Positions 1 through 9,449 of a stretch of DNA of 64,000 nt are shown here, one piece after another. Numbering within the stretch: position 1 is the first letter of the stretch; each line of letters opens with the position of its first letter. The stretch is from positions 3,296,676-3,360,675 of the forward strand of contig NZ_JAMQPR010000001.1 in the NCBI RefSeq assembly GCF_026151345.1, in the 5' to 3' direction. The translations under genes were made by a program, and so were the position numbers. The notes below the pieces were generated by a model. That model saw nothing but the letters and a program-made list of their open reading frames with translations. It was not told the origin of the DNA and did not search any database. Source of the DNA: Leptospira paudalimensis. Its GTDB lineage: Bacteria; Spirochaetota; Leptospiria; Leptospirales; Leptospiraceae.

Positions 1-1006
1 GAAAACTTTTATTGTACTCTCCATTCATTTCTGAGGAATATTCAGCAAGTGCAATAAGACCTGGAATGACAGTGAGAAATGGTAAAAACAATTTAAACAT
101 CGCACCGATGAGTGGTGTTCTTCTTGCGGCTCTGTAATCTTTGGCAGCCATAGCCCTTTGCACCTCTGCAAACCCACAAGTCCAATAGGAAAAAGACAAA
201 ACAAATCCAAGTCCCACTGTGACACTAAGAACATCCCAACCAAGTTCATTTTGTCCACCAGGTAATCCTACCCACATATGTTTGTGAGACTCTGGTATTT
301 TTTGCATGAGTCCATCCCAACCACCTAACCTTGTTAAACCGACAATGACCAATGGAAAGAGCCCGAGCACAGTAAGAAAAAACTGCATCACTTCTGTATA
401 AATGGATGAACTAAGTCCTCCGAAGTAAGTATAAATGAGAACAATGAGGGCACTAAATAAAATGGATAAGTGCGGGTTCCAACCAAATAGAGTTTCGAAC
501 ACTAGGGATAAGGAATAGAGGTAAATTCCAGAACCTAACGCAAGTGATAACAAAGTGATGAGTGAATTTACGAGATGGGCAGGTCTGTTAAAACGGTAAC
601 GTAAGTATTCGGGAACACTTCGTATCTTTGTCGAATAATAAAACGGCATCATAAAGATCCCAAGAAAAATCATCCCTGGAATGGCACCTAAGTAATAAAA
701 ATGGAAGGTCAAAAACCCGTATTCTGCACCACTCGCACTCATTCCTAACAATTCTAAGGCGGAAATATTAGCCGAAATGAAGGCAATCCCAGTGATCCAA
801 CTGGGGATTTTCCGCCCAGCCAGTAAAAAATCCGTAGAATGGTTCATGGATCGTTTCAAAAGCATCCCAATCACCACCATAAAACCTACAAATACAAGGA
901 TAATCGCGTAATCAATGGGCTTTAAGGCAACAAACATAGGTTTGAAAGGGAATCCGAGAAAAAGACTTTGTAAAGTGGAAATCCCAAACTGGTGCCTTCC
1001 TCCCAT
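1..1006 (-). CDS. Sodium/solute symporter (SSS family), 3' part cut by the window edge
   Basis: Translation of the minus strand from an ATG at 1006, preceded by an AAGGAAA ribosome binding site, stays open to base 1 (about 335 codons). It gives a polytopic membrane protein. The segment with AGRKIPSWITGIAFISANIS followed by a glycine/serine-rich stretch is typical of the N-terminal half of SSS transporters (SglT/PutP/vSGLT type), as is the later GGLSSSIYTEVMQ segment. SSS proteins use the Na+ gradient to import sugars, amino acids or other small solutes across the inner membrane. SSS proteins are usually around 500 residues, so the C-terminal third lies outside the window. The SGLT-like look suggests a sugar substrate, but this cannot be settled here. 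It is transcribed away from the operon that begins at 1117. Confidence 0.85.
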   Translation of the reverse strand, partial: MGGRHQFGISTLQSLFLGFPFKPMFVALKPIDYAIILVFVGFMVVIGMLLKRSMNHSTDFLLAGRKIPSWITGIAFISANISALELLGMSASGAEYGFLTFHFYYLGAIPGMIFLGIFMMPFYYSTKIRSVPEYLRYRFNRPAHLVNSLITLLSLALGSGIYLYSLSLVFETLFGWNPHLSILFSALIVLIYTYFGGLSSSIYTEVMQFFLTVLGLFPLVIVGLTRLGGWDGLMQKIPESHKHMWVGLPGGQNELGWDVLSVTVGLGFVLSFSYWTCGFAEVQRAMAAKDYRAARRTPLIGAMFKLFLPFLTVIPGLIALAEYSSEMNGEYNKSF

Positions 1007-1116
1007 ATTTTCCTTAAAAATTTTCCAAAGTCGCCGACAAACCTAGTAACACTTTCTTTGAAAAAGACTTTTCGAATTATGTCACATTGATAGATTCGGA
1101 AACACCAGGAGGATCT

Positions 1117-1260
1117 ATGTTCTACCTTCTCTTAGCCCTTCTCCATGAAGATTATGCTTCTGGGAGAATTGATTTTGCTACCTATTTTGAAAATACGGTC
1201 CTCCTTGCCCTCGACCACGAACGTATCAAATCCAATTTAGAACAAAGCAAAGCCGCCTAA
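1117..1260 (+). CDS. Small hypothetical protein (47 aa)
   Basis: A short open frame starts at an ATG placed six bases after a near-perfect AGGAGG ribosome binding site (1107-1113) and ends TAA at 1258-1260. The product begins MFYLLLALLHEDYASGRIDF and has a hydrophobic first nine residues followed by a charged, probably helical remainder rich in Glu, Lys and Ala. I do not recognise a family. It lies about 120 bases upstream of the acyltransferase gene in the same direction and may be the first gene of that operon. The strong ribosome binding site is the main support; expression is not shown. Confidence 0.5.
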   Translation: MFYLLLALLHEDYASGRIDFATYFENTVLLALDHERIKSNLEQSKAA

Positions 1261-1378
1261 ATCGAATTCTCATATCCATATCCTGGGGGTGTACAACCAG
1301 TCCTTCCAGGAATTTTCTCCTTGTTCTGAGAAGTCCTCTCTGTACGGTAACAGAAAAATCATTTCTCAGGAAGATCCA

Positions 1379-2551
1379 ATGACTTCGGCAAAACTCCTTA
1401 CCGGTACCCTCCAAAATTCGCAAAAATTTTTCCTTCAATTCGGAGGACAGGGTTCCCCTTACCTCAAAGAACTCGTAAAATTGTATGCAGAACCAGAATT
1501 AAAAGAATTTTTCGAAACTAGTTTCAAAACTCTTGGTGAAATTGCGGCTCGAGATGGAAAAAACCCTCTCTTAAACGAAGGACTTGATTTTAAGTCTTGG
1601 ATTGAAAATCCAGATGGAGCACCAAACGAAGATTATTTGGCTCGTGCACCTATTTCTGTTCCTGGGATTTTTATGACCCAAATTGCAAACTATGTTTTGG
1701 TTTCCAAACGTGGTTACCCTACAGCAGACCTCATGAAAGCAACGGGTGCAGCGAGTGGTCATAGCCAAGGTGTGATTGCTTCTGCACTCATCGGTCTTGG
1801 AAAAGAAGGTGCAGATTTCTTAAAAGCTTACTCTGACTTCTTAAAATTTGTTTTTTATCTTGGATTCAATGGACAAAAAGTATATCCTAACTTCCAAGTT
1901 TCCGAAGACATCGTCAAAGAAAACGAGGCAAACGGTGACAAAAACCCAGCACCAATGGTCGCGGTGATTGGTTACACAAAAGACGAACTCGAAGACCGAG
2001 TGAAAAAAACAAACGAATCTCTTGGACTCAAAGGACAAGACACAGTGTTTATCTCTCTTTACAACACTCCTGACTCCATGATCCTTTCTGCACTTCCATC
2101 TTCTCTTCTCGCCTTCCGTAAACAATGGAAAGCAGAAATGGACGAAAAGAAATTTAAGTTTGTCTACTTAAAAACTACTGCACCTTTCCACTGCCCATTT
2201 ATGGAATCTTCACTTGATAAGTTCAATGCAGAAGATGCTTCTGTGGTTCCATTCCCATACACTGGTGCTGATTTAAAGGTTCCTGTTTACAGCATCTATG
2301 ATGGTCACAACTTACAAAAAGATGGAAACCTTCGTGACATCCTTTTCAAAATGGTACTCATTGAACCACTTTACTGGGATTTGGCGATCGCTCCTATTTT
2401 TAACGACAGTGCGATAACTACCATTATTGACTTCGGACCAAGTGTTGTGAGCCAAAGACTTACTGGTGGACATCTCAAAGCAAAAAACATCGAAAAACAA
2501 TCTTTATGTGCTTCTAACGCAAAAGAACTAAAGGTGATTCTCGAAGTTTAA
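1379..2551 (+). CDS. fabD: ACP S-malonyltransferase-like acyltransferase (FabD family)
   Basis: The product (390 aa) is an acyl-CoA:ACP transacylase of the FabD fold. FabD moves the malonyl group from malonyl-CoA to acyl carrier protein for fatty acid synthesis in the cytoplasm. Visible signatures are FGGQGSPY near the N-terminus, the nucleophile elbow GHSQG at about 127-131 (Ser129) and the catalytic histidine in APFHCPF at about 271. The protein is longer than E. coli FabD (about 309 aa) and resembles the transacylase domains of multidomain synthases, so the acyl substrate may differ. The frame is open further upstream, to a TTG-region start at 1289, but the ATG at 1379 has a good AGGAAGATCC site and gives the expected N-terminus. 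It overlaps the next gene by one base (TAATG). Confidence 0.8.
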   Translation: MTSAKLLTGTLQNSQKFFLQFGGQGSPYLKELVKLYAEPELKEFFETSFKTLGEIAARDGKNPLLNEGLDFKSWIENPDGAPNEDYLARAPISVPGIFMTQIANYVLVSKRGYPTADLMKATGAASGHSQGVIASALIGLGKEGADFLKAYSDFLKFVFYLGFNGQKVYPNFQVSEDIVKENEANGDKNPAPMVAVIGYTKDELEDRVKKTNESLGLKGQDTVFISLYNTPDSMILSALPSSLLAFRKQWKAEMDEKKFKFVYLKTTAPFHCPFMESSLDKFNAEDASVVPFPYTGADLKVPVYSIYDGHNLQKDGNLRDILFKMVLIEPLYWDLAIAPIFNDSAITTIIDFGPSVVSQRLTGGHLKAKNIEKQSLCASNAKELKVILEV

Positions 2552-3507
2552 TGAACCCTTCTACAGCTCGGGCCGCTTCTAAATTAAATCTAATCCGCCT
2601 TCTGGCTTCACATCCAGAAGGATTGTCATTAGAAGAAATCCAAGGAGTGACAGGACACAAATCCATATCCTCTCTCAAAAAAGATTTGGGAGAGTTGTAT
2701 ATGATTGAGATGTATCCTTACTCACCAACAGATGCTGTGGATTTAGACTTTGATGGGGATAAGGTAAAAATCAGACTCCCCATTGCAGTTGATTCTGCCC
2801 TTCCCCTTTCCCCTAAAGAATGGGCAAACCTTCGCTCGTTACTTGTTTCTGATACAGGACAAAAAAATCCCTCAACCAAACAATCCATCTTACAAAAAAT
2901 AGATTCTGTTTTGCCATCGGGAGAATGGTCACCTCATCAAAAAACAAAAGAGACCATCCAAGATGCCATTCGTTCCCAAAAAACTCTAACAATTGTTTAT
3001 TGGAAACGCAACACCAAAGAAAAAGAAACTAGAACTCTTGCTCCATGGTTATTACTGGAAGAAAATGAATCTTACTTACTCGCGTATGATTTAAAAAAGG
3101 AAGGATTTCGTTCCTTCCGATTGGATTATATTTTAGATGTAACTCTTACCGATTTAGAATTTCCTAAATTACCAGAAACTGCTGGTGAGTTTTTAGTAGG
3201 TTTCCAACAAAAGTTCCAAAATGAAACAAGTTCCGAAACAAATGTAACTCTATGGGTGACAGACTCAGCTTCCTACCACTTAGGTCTCAAACTCCCTTTA
3301 AAAGAAACAGGGAAGACAAAACAAATTGGAAACACAATGTATCGACAGTTCCAAACTCCGATGCGAGATGAAAATTGGCTCATCCAAACCATCCTTGGGT
3401 ATGGACCATCCGTTTTAGTCGCGGAACCAAAAGAAATCCAAGACTCCATCAAACTCCATTTACAATCCATTTCCCTTTCGAAACAAAACGAGTCCGTCTC
3501 ACAATAG
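2551..3507 (+). CDS. WYL-domain transcriptional regulator
   Basis: The 318-aa product has an N-terminal helix-turn-helix (about residues 10-60, with [20 protein letters not shown]) and a central WYL domain (about 145-195), where IVYWKRN and the arginine-rich segment FRSFRLDYI match the conserved ligand-binding Sm-like fold. WYL proteins are usually DNA-binding regulators that respond to nucleic acid or nucleotide ligands. The ATG overlaps the stop of the fabD-like gene by one base, indicating translational coupling, and ispE starts ten bases after its stop. Its target is unknown; regulation of the surrounding lipid/isoprenoid operon is only an inference. Confidence 0.75.
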   Translation: MNPSTARAASKLNLIRLLASHPEGLSLEEIQGVTGHKSISSLKKDLGELYMIEMYPYSPTDAVDLDFDGDKVKIRLPIAVDSALPLSPKEWANLRSLLVSDTGQKNPSTKQSILQKIDSVLPSGEWSPHQKTKETIQDAIRSQKTLTIVYWKRNTKEKETRTLAPWLLLEENESYLLAYDLKKEGFRSFRLDYILDVTLTDLEFPKLPETAGEFLVGFQQKFQNETSSETNVTLWVTDSASYHLGLKLPLKETGKTKQIGNTMYRQFQTPMRDENWLIQTILGYGPSVLVAEPKEIQDSIKLHLQSISLSKQNESVSQ

Positions 3508-3517
3508 AGGTTATCTT

Positions 3518-4429
3518 TTGTTAACCACCACCCATGCAAAAATTAACATTGGTTTGGTGATTCCTTACAAAAGGGAAGATGGACTACACGAAATCCGAAG
3601 TGTCTTTGTGCCGATTGACTTGGGTGATCCTATGGAAATCCTGATCCAATCCGTACCAAAAGGGGATGAATCTACATTTGAATTCCATTCCGTGAACCAT
3701 TTACAAGGTTACCGACATGCCTTGTTTGAAGCAGTTTCAGAACGAGGAGACCTTTCACGGAATATCCTGACCAAATCCTTTGCAAAACTAAAACCCCATT
3801 TCAAAACACCTGTCCAAATCACCATCTACTTAGAAAAATTTCTGCCTCCGGAGGGGGGAATTGGTGGTGGGAGTAGCAACGCAGGTGTGTTTTTGCGCGA
3901 ACTTTTCCCTTTTACAAATTTAAACCCGGAGGAACAGATCGGTTTTGCCAAATCCATTGGGGCCGATGTGCCTTTTTTCCTCCAAAGTTCTCCTTGTTTT
4001 GTGAGTGGGATCGGAGAGGTCTTGGAACCAATCTCAGTTGCCAAGGGTTACGGCATTTTGGCCATCCCTCCTTTTGGATTATCTACAGGTTCTATGTACG
4101 CAGGCCTTCAAAAAAGTTTACAAAAACCCTATGGTTCCGAAGTATGGAAATCTCTGGCAGAGGATTTAATTCGAAGTCTTCACGTCGGGGATTGGGCTTA
4201 CCTGCAAAACAGGCTAGAGAACGAGTTTGAAAAAATCGCTTTCCAGACCCAACCCTTACTAAAGGAATTGAAAATAGGGTTCTTTGAGTCGGGAGCAGAT
4301 TTTGCTTCTCTTTCAGGTTCTGGTTCTTGTCTATACGGCATTTACAAGGCAGAAGGGAAACGAAACGAGGCCCTTCCCAATGTTTCCAATCGATTCCCCG
4401 AAATGGAATTTCGAACGTTCTCTTTTTAG
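3518..4429 (+). CDS. ispE: 4-diphosphocytidyl-2-C-methyl-D-erythritol kinase
   Basis: IspE phosphorylates the 2-hydroxyl of CDP-methylerythritol in the MEP isoprenoid pathway (cytoplasm, ATP-dependent). The 303-aa product shows the family N-terminus AKINIGL with the catalytic Lys, the GLHEIRS motif, the GHMP-kinase glycine loop [13 protein letters not shown] (about 111-123), the catalytic Asp in GADVPFF and the C-terminal SLSGSGS motif. Translation starts at a TTG (3518) after AGAGGTTATCTT, so the initiation codon is non-ATG. A tRNA-Gln gene begins only four bases after the stop, and the cluster ispE-tRNA-prs-rplY-pth resembles the arrangement in several Proteobacteria. Confidence 0.95.
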   Translation: MLTTTHAKINIGLVIPYKREDGLHEIRSVFVPIDLGDPMEILIQSVPKGDESTFEFHSVNHLQGYRHALFEAVSERGDLSRNILTKSFAKLKPHFKTPVQITIYLEKFLPPEGGIGGGSSNAGVFLRELFPFTNLNPEEQIGFAKSIGADVPFFLQSSPCFVSGIGEVLEPISVAKGYGILAIPPFGLSTGSMYAGLQKSLQKPYGSEVWKSLAEDLIRSLHVGDWAYLQNRLENEFEKIAFQTQPLLKELKIGFFESGADFASLSGSGSCLYGIYKAEGKRNEALPNVSNRFPEMEFRTFSF

Positions 4430-4433
4430 AAAC

Positions 4434-4509
4434 TGGCCTGTAGCCAAGCGGTAAGGCAGCGGTTTTTGGTATCGCCATTCCCTAGGTTCGAATCCTAGCA
4501 GGCCAGCCA
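4434..4509 (+). tRNA. tRNA-Gln (anticodon TTG)
   Basis: A full cloverleaf can be folded: acceptor stem TGGCCTG pairing with CAGGCCA, a D-arm containing AGCCAAGCGGTAAGGC, an anticodon stem GCGGT/ATCGC with loop TTTTGGT (anticodon TTG, reading CAA glutamine codons), and a T-arm containing GGTTCGAATCC. The discriminator base is G (4506) and CCA is encoded (4507-4509). It sits between ispE and glmU on the same strand with only four bases after the ispE stop, so it must be cut out of a longer mRNA or have its own promoter inside ispE. Confidence 0.96.
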
Positions 4510-4536
4510 GTTTTAAAAGATCCGATAGAACGAACG

Positions 4537-5298
4537 ATGAACCTACATAATACTGTAACTGCTGTTATTTTGGCGGCGGGGAAAGGAACTCGAATGAAGA
4601 GTGAGCTTCCCAAGGTTGCGGTTGTACTGAACGAATCTCCACTTTTACTCCACGTTCTTCGTAATATCGAATCCGCCGGCATCAACCGAAAGGTTGTGGT
4701 TGTCGGTTACCGCAAAGACATTGTCACAGAAATTGCAAAATCTTTCCCAGGTGTTGAGTTTGCCGAACAAACAGAACAGCTCGGAACGGGACATGCAGTG
4801 ATTTCTGCGGAGAAACAATTAGCACCATATACTGGTTATACGATTGTTGCTTGTGGTGATGCACCACTGATTTCTGCTTCCTCATTTTCTAATCTCATTG
4901 AACACCATAAAACAAATGGTTATGTGGCAACAGTTCTTTCTGCAAAAATGGAAAACCCTACTGGTTACGGTCGTATCATTCGTTCTTCTGATGATGGTAG
5001 TTTACTTCGCATTGTAGAAGAAAAAGATGCCAGTACCGAAGAAAAAGCCGTAAACGAAGTGAATACCGGCACTTATTGTTTTAATACTGAAGATCTTTTT
5101 GGAGCACTCAAACAAATTGGAAACAATAATGCACAAAAAGAATATTACCTCACTGATGTGATTAAGATTTTCCGAAACGAAGGGAAAAAGGTTGGAGCAC
5201 AAACTTTAACCAATGCTTTAGAAAGTCATGGAATCAATTCTCCAGATGATTTGGCACTTGCGAAACAATATATAGATAATGGGTTGGTTGGAGTATGA
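4537..5298 (+). CDS. glmU: GlmU-like UDP-GlcNAc pyrophosphorylase, single-domain form
   Basis: The 253-aa product is a nucleotidyltransferase with the GlmU N-terminal signature [16 protein letters not shown] (about 12-27), the EQLGTGHAV segment that contacts the uridine, the metal-binding Asp in CGDAPLIS, and GYGRIIR. This domain makes UDP-GlcNAc from UTP and GlcNAc-1-phosphate for peptidoglycan and lipid A. Bifunctional GlmU is about 450 aa and carries a C-terminal left-handed beta-helix acetyltransferase. That domain is wholly absent here, and the gene overlaps prs by four bases (ATGA), so it is not cut by a frameshift. GlcN-1-P acetylation must be done by another protein or route. Confidence 0.88.
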   Translation: MNLHNTVTAVILAAGKGTRMKSELPKVAVVLNESPLLLHVLRNIESAGINRKVVVVGYRKDIVTEIAKSFPGVEFAEQTEQLGTGHAVISAEKQLAPYTGYTIVACGDAPLISASSFSNLIEHHKTNGYVATVLSAKMENPTGYGRIIRSSDDGSLLRIVEEKDASTEEKAVNEVNTGTYCFNTEDLFGALKQIGNNNAQKEYYLTDVIKIFRNEGKKVGAQTLTNALESHGINSPDDLALAKQYIDNGLVGV

Positions 5299-6236
5299 AT
5301 CCTAGCGAAGTCGTAGTATTTTCTGGTAATGCAAATAGACCTTTAGCAGAAGAAATCTGCAAAAACTTAGGCATTCCAAATGGTCAAATCTCGGTGAAAC
5401 GATTTTCTGACGGAGAAAGTTCTGTTAAAATCGAAGAAAACGTACGTGGCCGTGATGTCTTTGTGGTTCAATCCATCAGTTATCCAGCAAACGACAGTTT
5501 GATGGAACTTTTACTCATCATCGATGCAGCAAGAAGAGCTTCTGCTCGTCGTATCACTGCTGTCATTCCGTATTATGGTTATGGACGCCAAGACAGAAAG
5601 GTAGAACCGCGGGTTCCCATTTCTGCTCGTATGGTTGCTGATCTAATCGAAACAGTTGGACCAGATCGTGTTCTCACAATGGACCTTCATGCGGACCAAA
5701 TCCAAGGATTCTTTCGTATCCCTGTCGACCATTTGTATTTTTCACCAGTACTCGCAGAATACATCAACTCACTAAAGATGGATGATCTTGTGATTGTATC
5801 ACCAGATTCAGGTGGAGCAGAACGTGCTCGTAATTTTGGTAAAAAAGTAAACGGATCTCTTGCCATCATCGACAAACGTAGACCAAAAGCAAACGAGTCA
5901 GTTGTGATGCATGTGATCGGTGACATCAAAGACAAAAACTGTTTGTTACTCGATGACATGATTGATACTGGTGGAACCATTGCCAAAGCGGCAATAGCAC
6001 TCTATGAAAATGGAGCAAAATCTGTTTTGTGTTGTGCATCCCACGGAGTATTGTCTGGTGAAGCACCATCCAAGCTCAATGAGGCCAATTTTAAACAAAT
6101 TGTTCTCTCCAATTCCATCGCCATTCCCGAGAGCAAAAAAATAAATCACTTGAAAACGCTCTCTATCGCCCCACTCTTTGCAAAAGCCATCGAGCGGATT
6201 CATAACGAAGAATCAATCTCTAGTCTGTTTTCATAA
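5295..6236 (+). CDS. prs: Ribose-phosphate pyrophosphokinase (PRPP synthetase)
   Basis: Prs converts ribose-5-phosphate and ATP into PRPP, the precursor for purines, pyrimidines, His, Trp and NAD. The 313-aa product has the usual class I length. Visible motifs are the N-terminal [13 protein letters not shown], the RFSDGES segment, the ATP-binding YGYGRQDRK loop, the metal-binding [11 protein letters not shown] region and the PRPP loop [10 protein letters not shown]. The ATG overlaps the glmU stop by four bases, so the two are probably translationally coupled. It shares the PRPP demand with purF, which lies in the same window at 59278-60705. Confidence 0.97.
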   Translation: MNPSEVVVFSGNANRPLAEEICKNLGIPNGQISVKRFSDGESSVKIEENVRGRDVFVVQSISYPANDSLMELLLIIDAARRASARRITAVIPYYGYGRQDRKVEPRVPISARMVADLIETVGPDRVLTMDLHADQIQGFFRIPVDHLYFSPVLAEYINSLKMDDLVIVSPDSGGAERARNFGKKVNGSLAIIDKRRPKANESVVMHVIGDIKDKNCLLLDDMIDTGGTIAKAAIALYENGAKSVLCCASHGVLSGEAPSKLNEANFKQIVLSNSIAIPESKKINHLKTLSIAPLFAKAIERIHNEESISSLFS

Positions 6237-6253
6237 CTTTAAGGAACATAATC

Positions 6254-6886
6254 ATGGAAAAAATCACTATCAAAGCACAACCAAGAACTTCAACAGGAAA
6301 AGGTCCTGCCAGAAGAATGCGTGTGGAAGGTTTAGTACCGGCTAACATCATCGGAAACGGTGAGGCAAAATCGGCAAGTGTTGTCGAAAAAGAAATCCAA
6401 AGACTTATCGACTCCGGAATTCGTAAGGCAACTCTCATTGACCTTGAACTCGACGGAAAATCGGAAAGAGTTTTCGTAAAAGAAATCCAAAGATTTCCTC
6501 ACACAGGACAAATTCGTCATATTGACTTTTACAAAGTGACTCCAGGTAAAAAAATCCAAACAACTGTAGCGATCAAAACTTCAGGTGTTGCGAAAGGATC
6601 AAAAGCTGGTGGTCAGTTCGAACACTTAGTTCACGAAATCAAAGTTAAGTCTACTCCAGAAGATCTTACTGACGTAATCACTGTTGATGTAAGTGGTCTT
6701 GATGTGGGAATGATGATTAAAGTTTCTGAACTTCCACACCCAAAATCATGGGAAATCTTAGTGAATGGTGATCCGATTGTTGCATCATGTAACAAAACGA
6801 AAGCGATCCTAGCAGCAGAACGTGCTGAAAAAGCAGAAGCTGATGCAAAAGGCAAACCAGCAGCTAAAAAAGCGGCTAAGAAGTAA
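6254..6886 (+). CDS. rplY: 50S ribosomal protein L25 (CTC/TL5 long form)
   Basis: L25 binds 5S rRNA in the large ribosomal subunit. This 210-aa protein is the long CTC form: an N-terminal L25 domain (about 1-95, with RTSTGKGPARRMR and the IDFYKV segment) and a C-terminal TL5-type beta domain (about 100-185), followed by a Lys/Ala-rich tail (AAKKAAKK). An AAGGAACATAATC site precedes the ATG. It follows prs by 17 bases and precedes pth by 19, the same order as in many bacterial genomes. Confidence 0.95.
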   Translation: MEKITIKAQPRTSTGKGPARRMRVEGLVPANIIGNGEAKSASVVEKEIQRLIDSGIRKATLIDLELDGKSERVFVKEIQRFPHTGQIRHIDFYKVTPGKKIQTTVAIKTSGVAKGSKAGGQFEHLVHEIKVKSTPEDLTDVITVDVSGLDVGMMIKVSELPHPKSWEILVNGDPIVASCNKTKAILAAERAEKAEADAKGKPAAKKAAKK

Positions 6887-6905
6887 GAACTACTTTTAAG
6901 AACCA

Positions 6906-7469
6906 ATGAAGTTAATTGTAGGGCTGGGAAATCCTGGCGATAAGTATAACAACAATCGATCTAACATTGGTTTTAAGATTCTCGATGTCATTGCGAACAA
7001 CATTGGCATCGAAATCAAAACTAAAAAGAAAAAATCACTCATTGGACGAGGCGACTTTGAAGGGGATGAAGTGGTTTTACTCAAACCACAAACCTTCAGC
7101 GAACTCTCTGGTGAGTCTGTCCTCTACATTGCCTCCTTTCTCAAAATCCAAGTCAAAGACATCGTTGTGATCCACGAAGATGTGGGACTGGAACTAGGCC
7201 AAATCGTAGTCACAAAAGGGGGCGAAAATGACACAAATCCTGGGGTAAACTCGATTTCTGTCTCATTACGTTCTCCTAACTTCATTCGCATTCGGATCGG
7301 CGTTCTTAATTCTAGCTACAATCCGAAAAAAAGAGAAGATTTTTTACGTGAAGATTTTGAGCCTTTAGAGAACCTGAGTTTGATACAGATCATCAATGAC
7401 GCCGAAGCGGCGATTCGTTCGATTTCCATGGGGGATATCGACGAAGTGATTCAGAAATATCACCTTTGA
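6906..7469 (+). CDS. pth: Peptidyl-tRNA hydrolase (Pth1 family) with altered active site
   Basis: The 187-aa product aligns over its whole length with Pth1, which frees tRNA from prematurely released peptidyl-tRNA. It keeps the N-terminal KLIVGLGNPGDKY motif, the KPQTFSELSGESV segment and the IHEDVGLELG segment. However, the catalytic positions known from E. coli Pth are changed in an ungapped alignment: His20 is Ser19, Asn68 is Glu66, Asp93 is Glu91, and Asn114 is Pro112 (with Asn111 next to it). Only Asn10 (Asn9 here) is kept. The gene is uninterrupted and sits in the conserved rplY-pth order. Either it uses a different mechanism or it has lost hydrolase activity; both are inference. Confidence 0.85.
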   Translation: MKLIVGLGNPGDKYNNNRSNIGFKILDVIANNIGIEIKTKKKKSLIGRGDFEGDEVVLLKPQTFSELSGESVLYIASFLKIQVKDIVVIHEDVGLELGQIVVTKGGENDTNPGVNSISVSLRSPNFIRIRIGVLNSSYNPKKREDFLREDFEPLENLSLIQIINDAEAAIRSISMGDIDEVIQKYHL

Positions 7470-7496
7470 TTGTAGTCTAATCTTCGGAAGTCTTAC

Positions 7497-9449
7497 ATGA
7501 ATAAAAACATCAAAACCGTATTCCTATTTTTACTCGTATTCCTTGTCATTTTGGCAACGGTTTACAAAGGCCAAGACTTTGCCGGTAAACCCGACGAAAT
7601 CAGTTATTCCGATTTTTTGAATATGGTAGAACCCATTGAAGGAAAAAAACCCATTGGGAAAATCACTTCTAAAGATGGGAAAGACATTTCATCCAAACAA
7701 CAAATCATCATTGATAAAGAACTCATTGAAGGTTGGTACATTCCTGAAAACAGTAAGGACAACAAACCAAAACCTTTCAAAACCAATGTAGCACAAGTGA
7801 ACGATGATTTGGTGACAAAACTTCGTAAGTCACGCCTTAGTTTTACTGCAAAGTCCACTGAAGAAAATAAATTTTGGAGTGTTGTATCAGGTATCATTCC
7901 TTGGTTATTCGCTCTTGGGATCATTTGGTTTATCATGATGCGCCAACTCCAAGCATCTGGTAACAAAGCATTTACTTTTGGTAAATCTCGTGCCAAAATG
8001 AATGTGGATCCAAAAGTAAAAGTAACCTTTAATGATGTTGCTGGTTGTGAAGAAGCAAAAGTTGAACTTCTCGAAATCATTGAATTTTTAAAAGATCCAA
8101 AAAAATTCCAAGCCATTGGTGCAAGGATTCCTAAAGGAGTTCTCCTCGTTGGTCCTCCAGGTACTGGTAAAACCTTACTTGCAAAAGCTGTTGCTGGTGA
8201 AGCTGGTGTTCCTTTTTTCTCCATCTCTGGTTCTGACTTTGTGGAAATGTTTGTGGGTGTCGGTGCATCACGTGTGCGAGATCTTTTTGACCAAGGAAAG
8301 AAAAATGCACCTTGTATCATCTTCATTGATGAGATTGATGCAGTTGGTCGCCTTCGTGGTGCAGGACTCGGTGGTGGACACGACGAAAGAGAACAGACCC
8401 TCAATCAGATGTTAGTTGAGATGGATGGATTCGAAATGAATGAAGGTGTCATCGTGATGGCGGCCACAAACCGTGCTGATGTCCTTGACCCAGCCCTCCT
8501 TCGTCCAGGTCGTTTCGACAGACAAGTGATTGTAGACCTCCCAGACCTAAAAGGCCGTGAAGAGATCTTAGCCGTTCATGCAAAAAAAGTGCCTCTTGTT
8601 TCTGATATTTCTTTAAACTCCATTGCTCGCGGAACTCCTGGATTTACAGGGGCAGATCTTGCGAACCTCATCAACGAAGCAGCACTTCTTGCTGCACGTC
8701 GTAACAAAAAACGTGTGACCCAAGAAGAACTGGAAGAAGCTCGTGATAAGGTGATGATGGGACCGGAACGTAAGTCGATGTTCATCTCGGACAAAGAGAA
8801 AGAAATGACAGCTTACCATGAAGCGGGTCACGCTCTTCTTGGCACCTTACTGCCGTATACCGAACCAGTTCATAAAGTCACCATCATCCCACGCGGAAGA
8901 GCACTTGGACTCACTCAATCCCTTCCAGTGGAAGACAGACATTCCTATCGTAAAAACTATTGTTTGGATCGAATTGTGATGTCAATGGGTGGATACATCG
9001 CAGAAGAACTCATCTTTGGTGATCCTTCCAATGGATCTTCCAATGACATCCAACAAGCAACCAACATTGCACGACGTATGGTGTGTGAATGGGGTATGTC
9101 TGAAAAACTCGGAACCATCCACTATGGATCGGGTGAGTCTTCACCGTTTATGGGAAGGGACTATGGGCATACAAGCAAACCTTACTCAGAAGAATTTGCT
9201 GCCATGATTGACCAAGAAGTAAAACGTATCATCCAAACTTGTCTCGACAAAGGACGTGATTTGGTGAAAAAGAACCAAAAGAAATTGGATGCGATTGCAA
9301 AGGCACTTCTTGCAAAAGAAACCATTGATGCACAGGAATTAACAGATATCGTACAACCTTCTTTTGATAAATTTTCTGATTCAAAACCAGGTGTTGGATC
9401 CAAAAAAGGAAAAGGATCTTCTGCTACAAAACCAGCTTATTCGGCTTAA
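7497..9449 (+). CDS. ftsH: ATP-dependent zinc metalloprotease FtsH
   Basis: FtsH is a membrane-anchored AAA+ protease that degrades misfolded membrane proteins and regulators as a hexamer. The 650-aa product has an N-terminal transmembrane helix (about 6-24), a periplasmic segment, a second transmembrane helix (about 130-148), the AAA+ module with Walker A GPPGTGKT (219-226) and Walker B IIFIDEID, the second region of homology with RPGRFDRQV, and the zinc motif HEAGH (441-445). All catalytic residues are present. It follows pth by 27 bases and overlaps the EVE gene by one base. Confidence 0.97.
   Translation: MNKNIKTVFLFLLVFLVILATVYKGQDFAGKPDEISYSDFLNMVEPIEGKKPIGKITSKDGKDISSKQQIIIDKELIEGWYIPENSKDNKPKPFKTNVAQVNDDLVTKLRKSRLSFTAKSTEENKFWSVVSGIIPWLFALGIIWFIMMRQLQASGNKAFTFGKSRAKMNVDPKVKVTFNDVAGCEEAKVELLEIIEFLKDPKKFQAIGARIPKGVLLVGPPGTGKTLLAKAVAGEAGVPFFSISGSDFVEMFVGVGASRVRDLFDQGKKNAPCIIFIDEIDAVGRLRGAGLGGGHDEREQTLNQMLVEMDGFEMNEGVIVMAATNRADVLDPALLRPGRFDRQVIVDLPDLKGREEILAVHAKKVPLVSDISLNSIARGTPGFTGADLANLINEAALLAARRNKKRVTQEELEEARDKVMMGPERKSMFISDKEKEMTAYHEAGHALLGTLLPYTEPVHKVTIIPRGRALGLTQSLPVEDRHSYRKNYCLDRIVMSMGGYIAEELIFGDPSNGSSNDIQQATNIARRMVCEWGMSEKLGTIHYGSGESSPFMGRDYGHTSKPYSEEFAAMIDQEVKRIIQTCLDKGRDLVKKNQKKLDAIAKALLAKETIDAQELTDIVQPSFDKFSDSKPGVGSKKGKGSSATKPAYSA

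Noticed and set aside
7604..8404. Long antisense open frame (266 codons) inside ftsH
   Set aside because: It mirrors the conserved ftsH ATPase domain; its low-complexity Ser/Pro/Ala/Arg composition is typical of a frame shadow.
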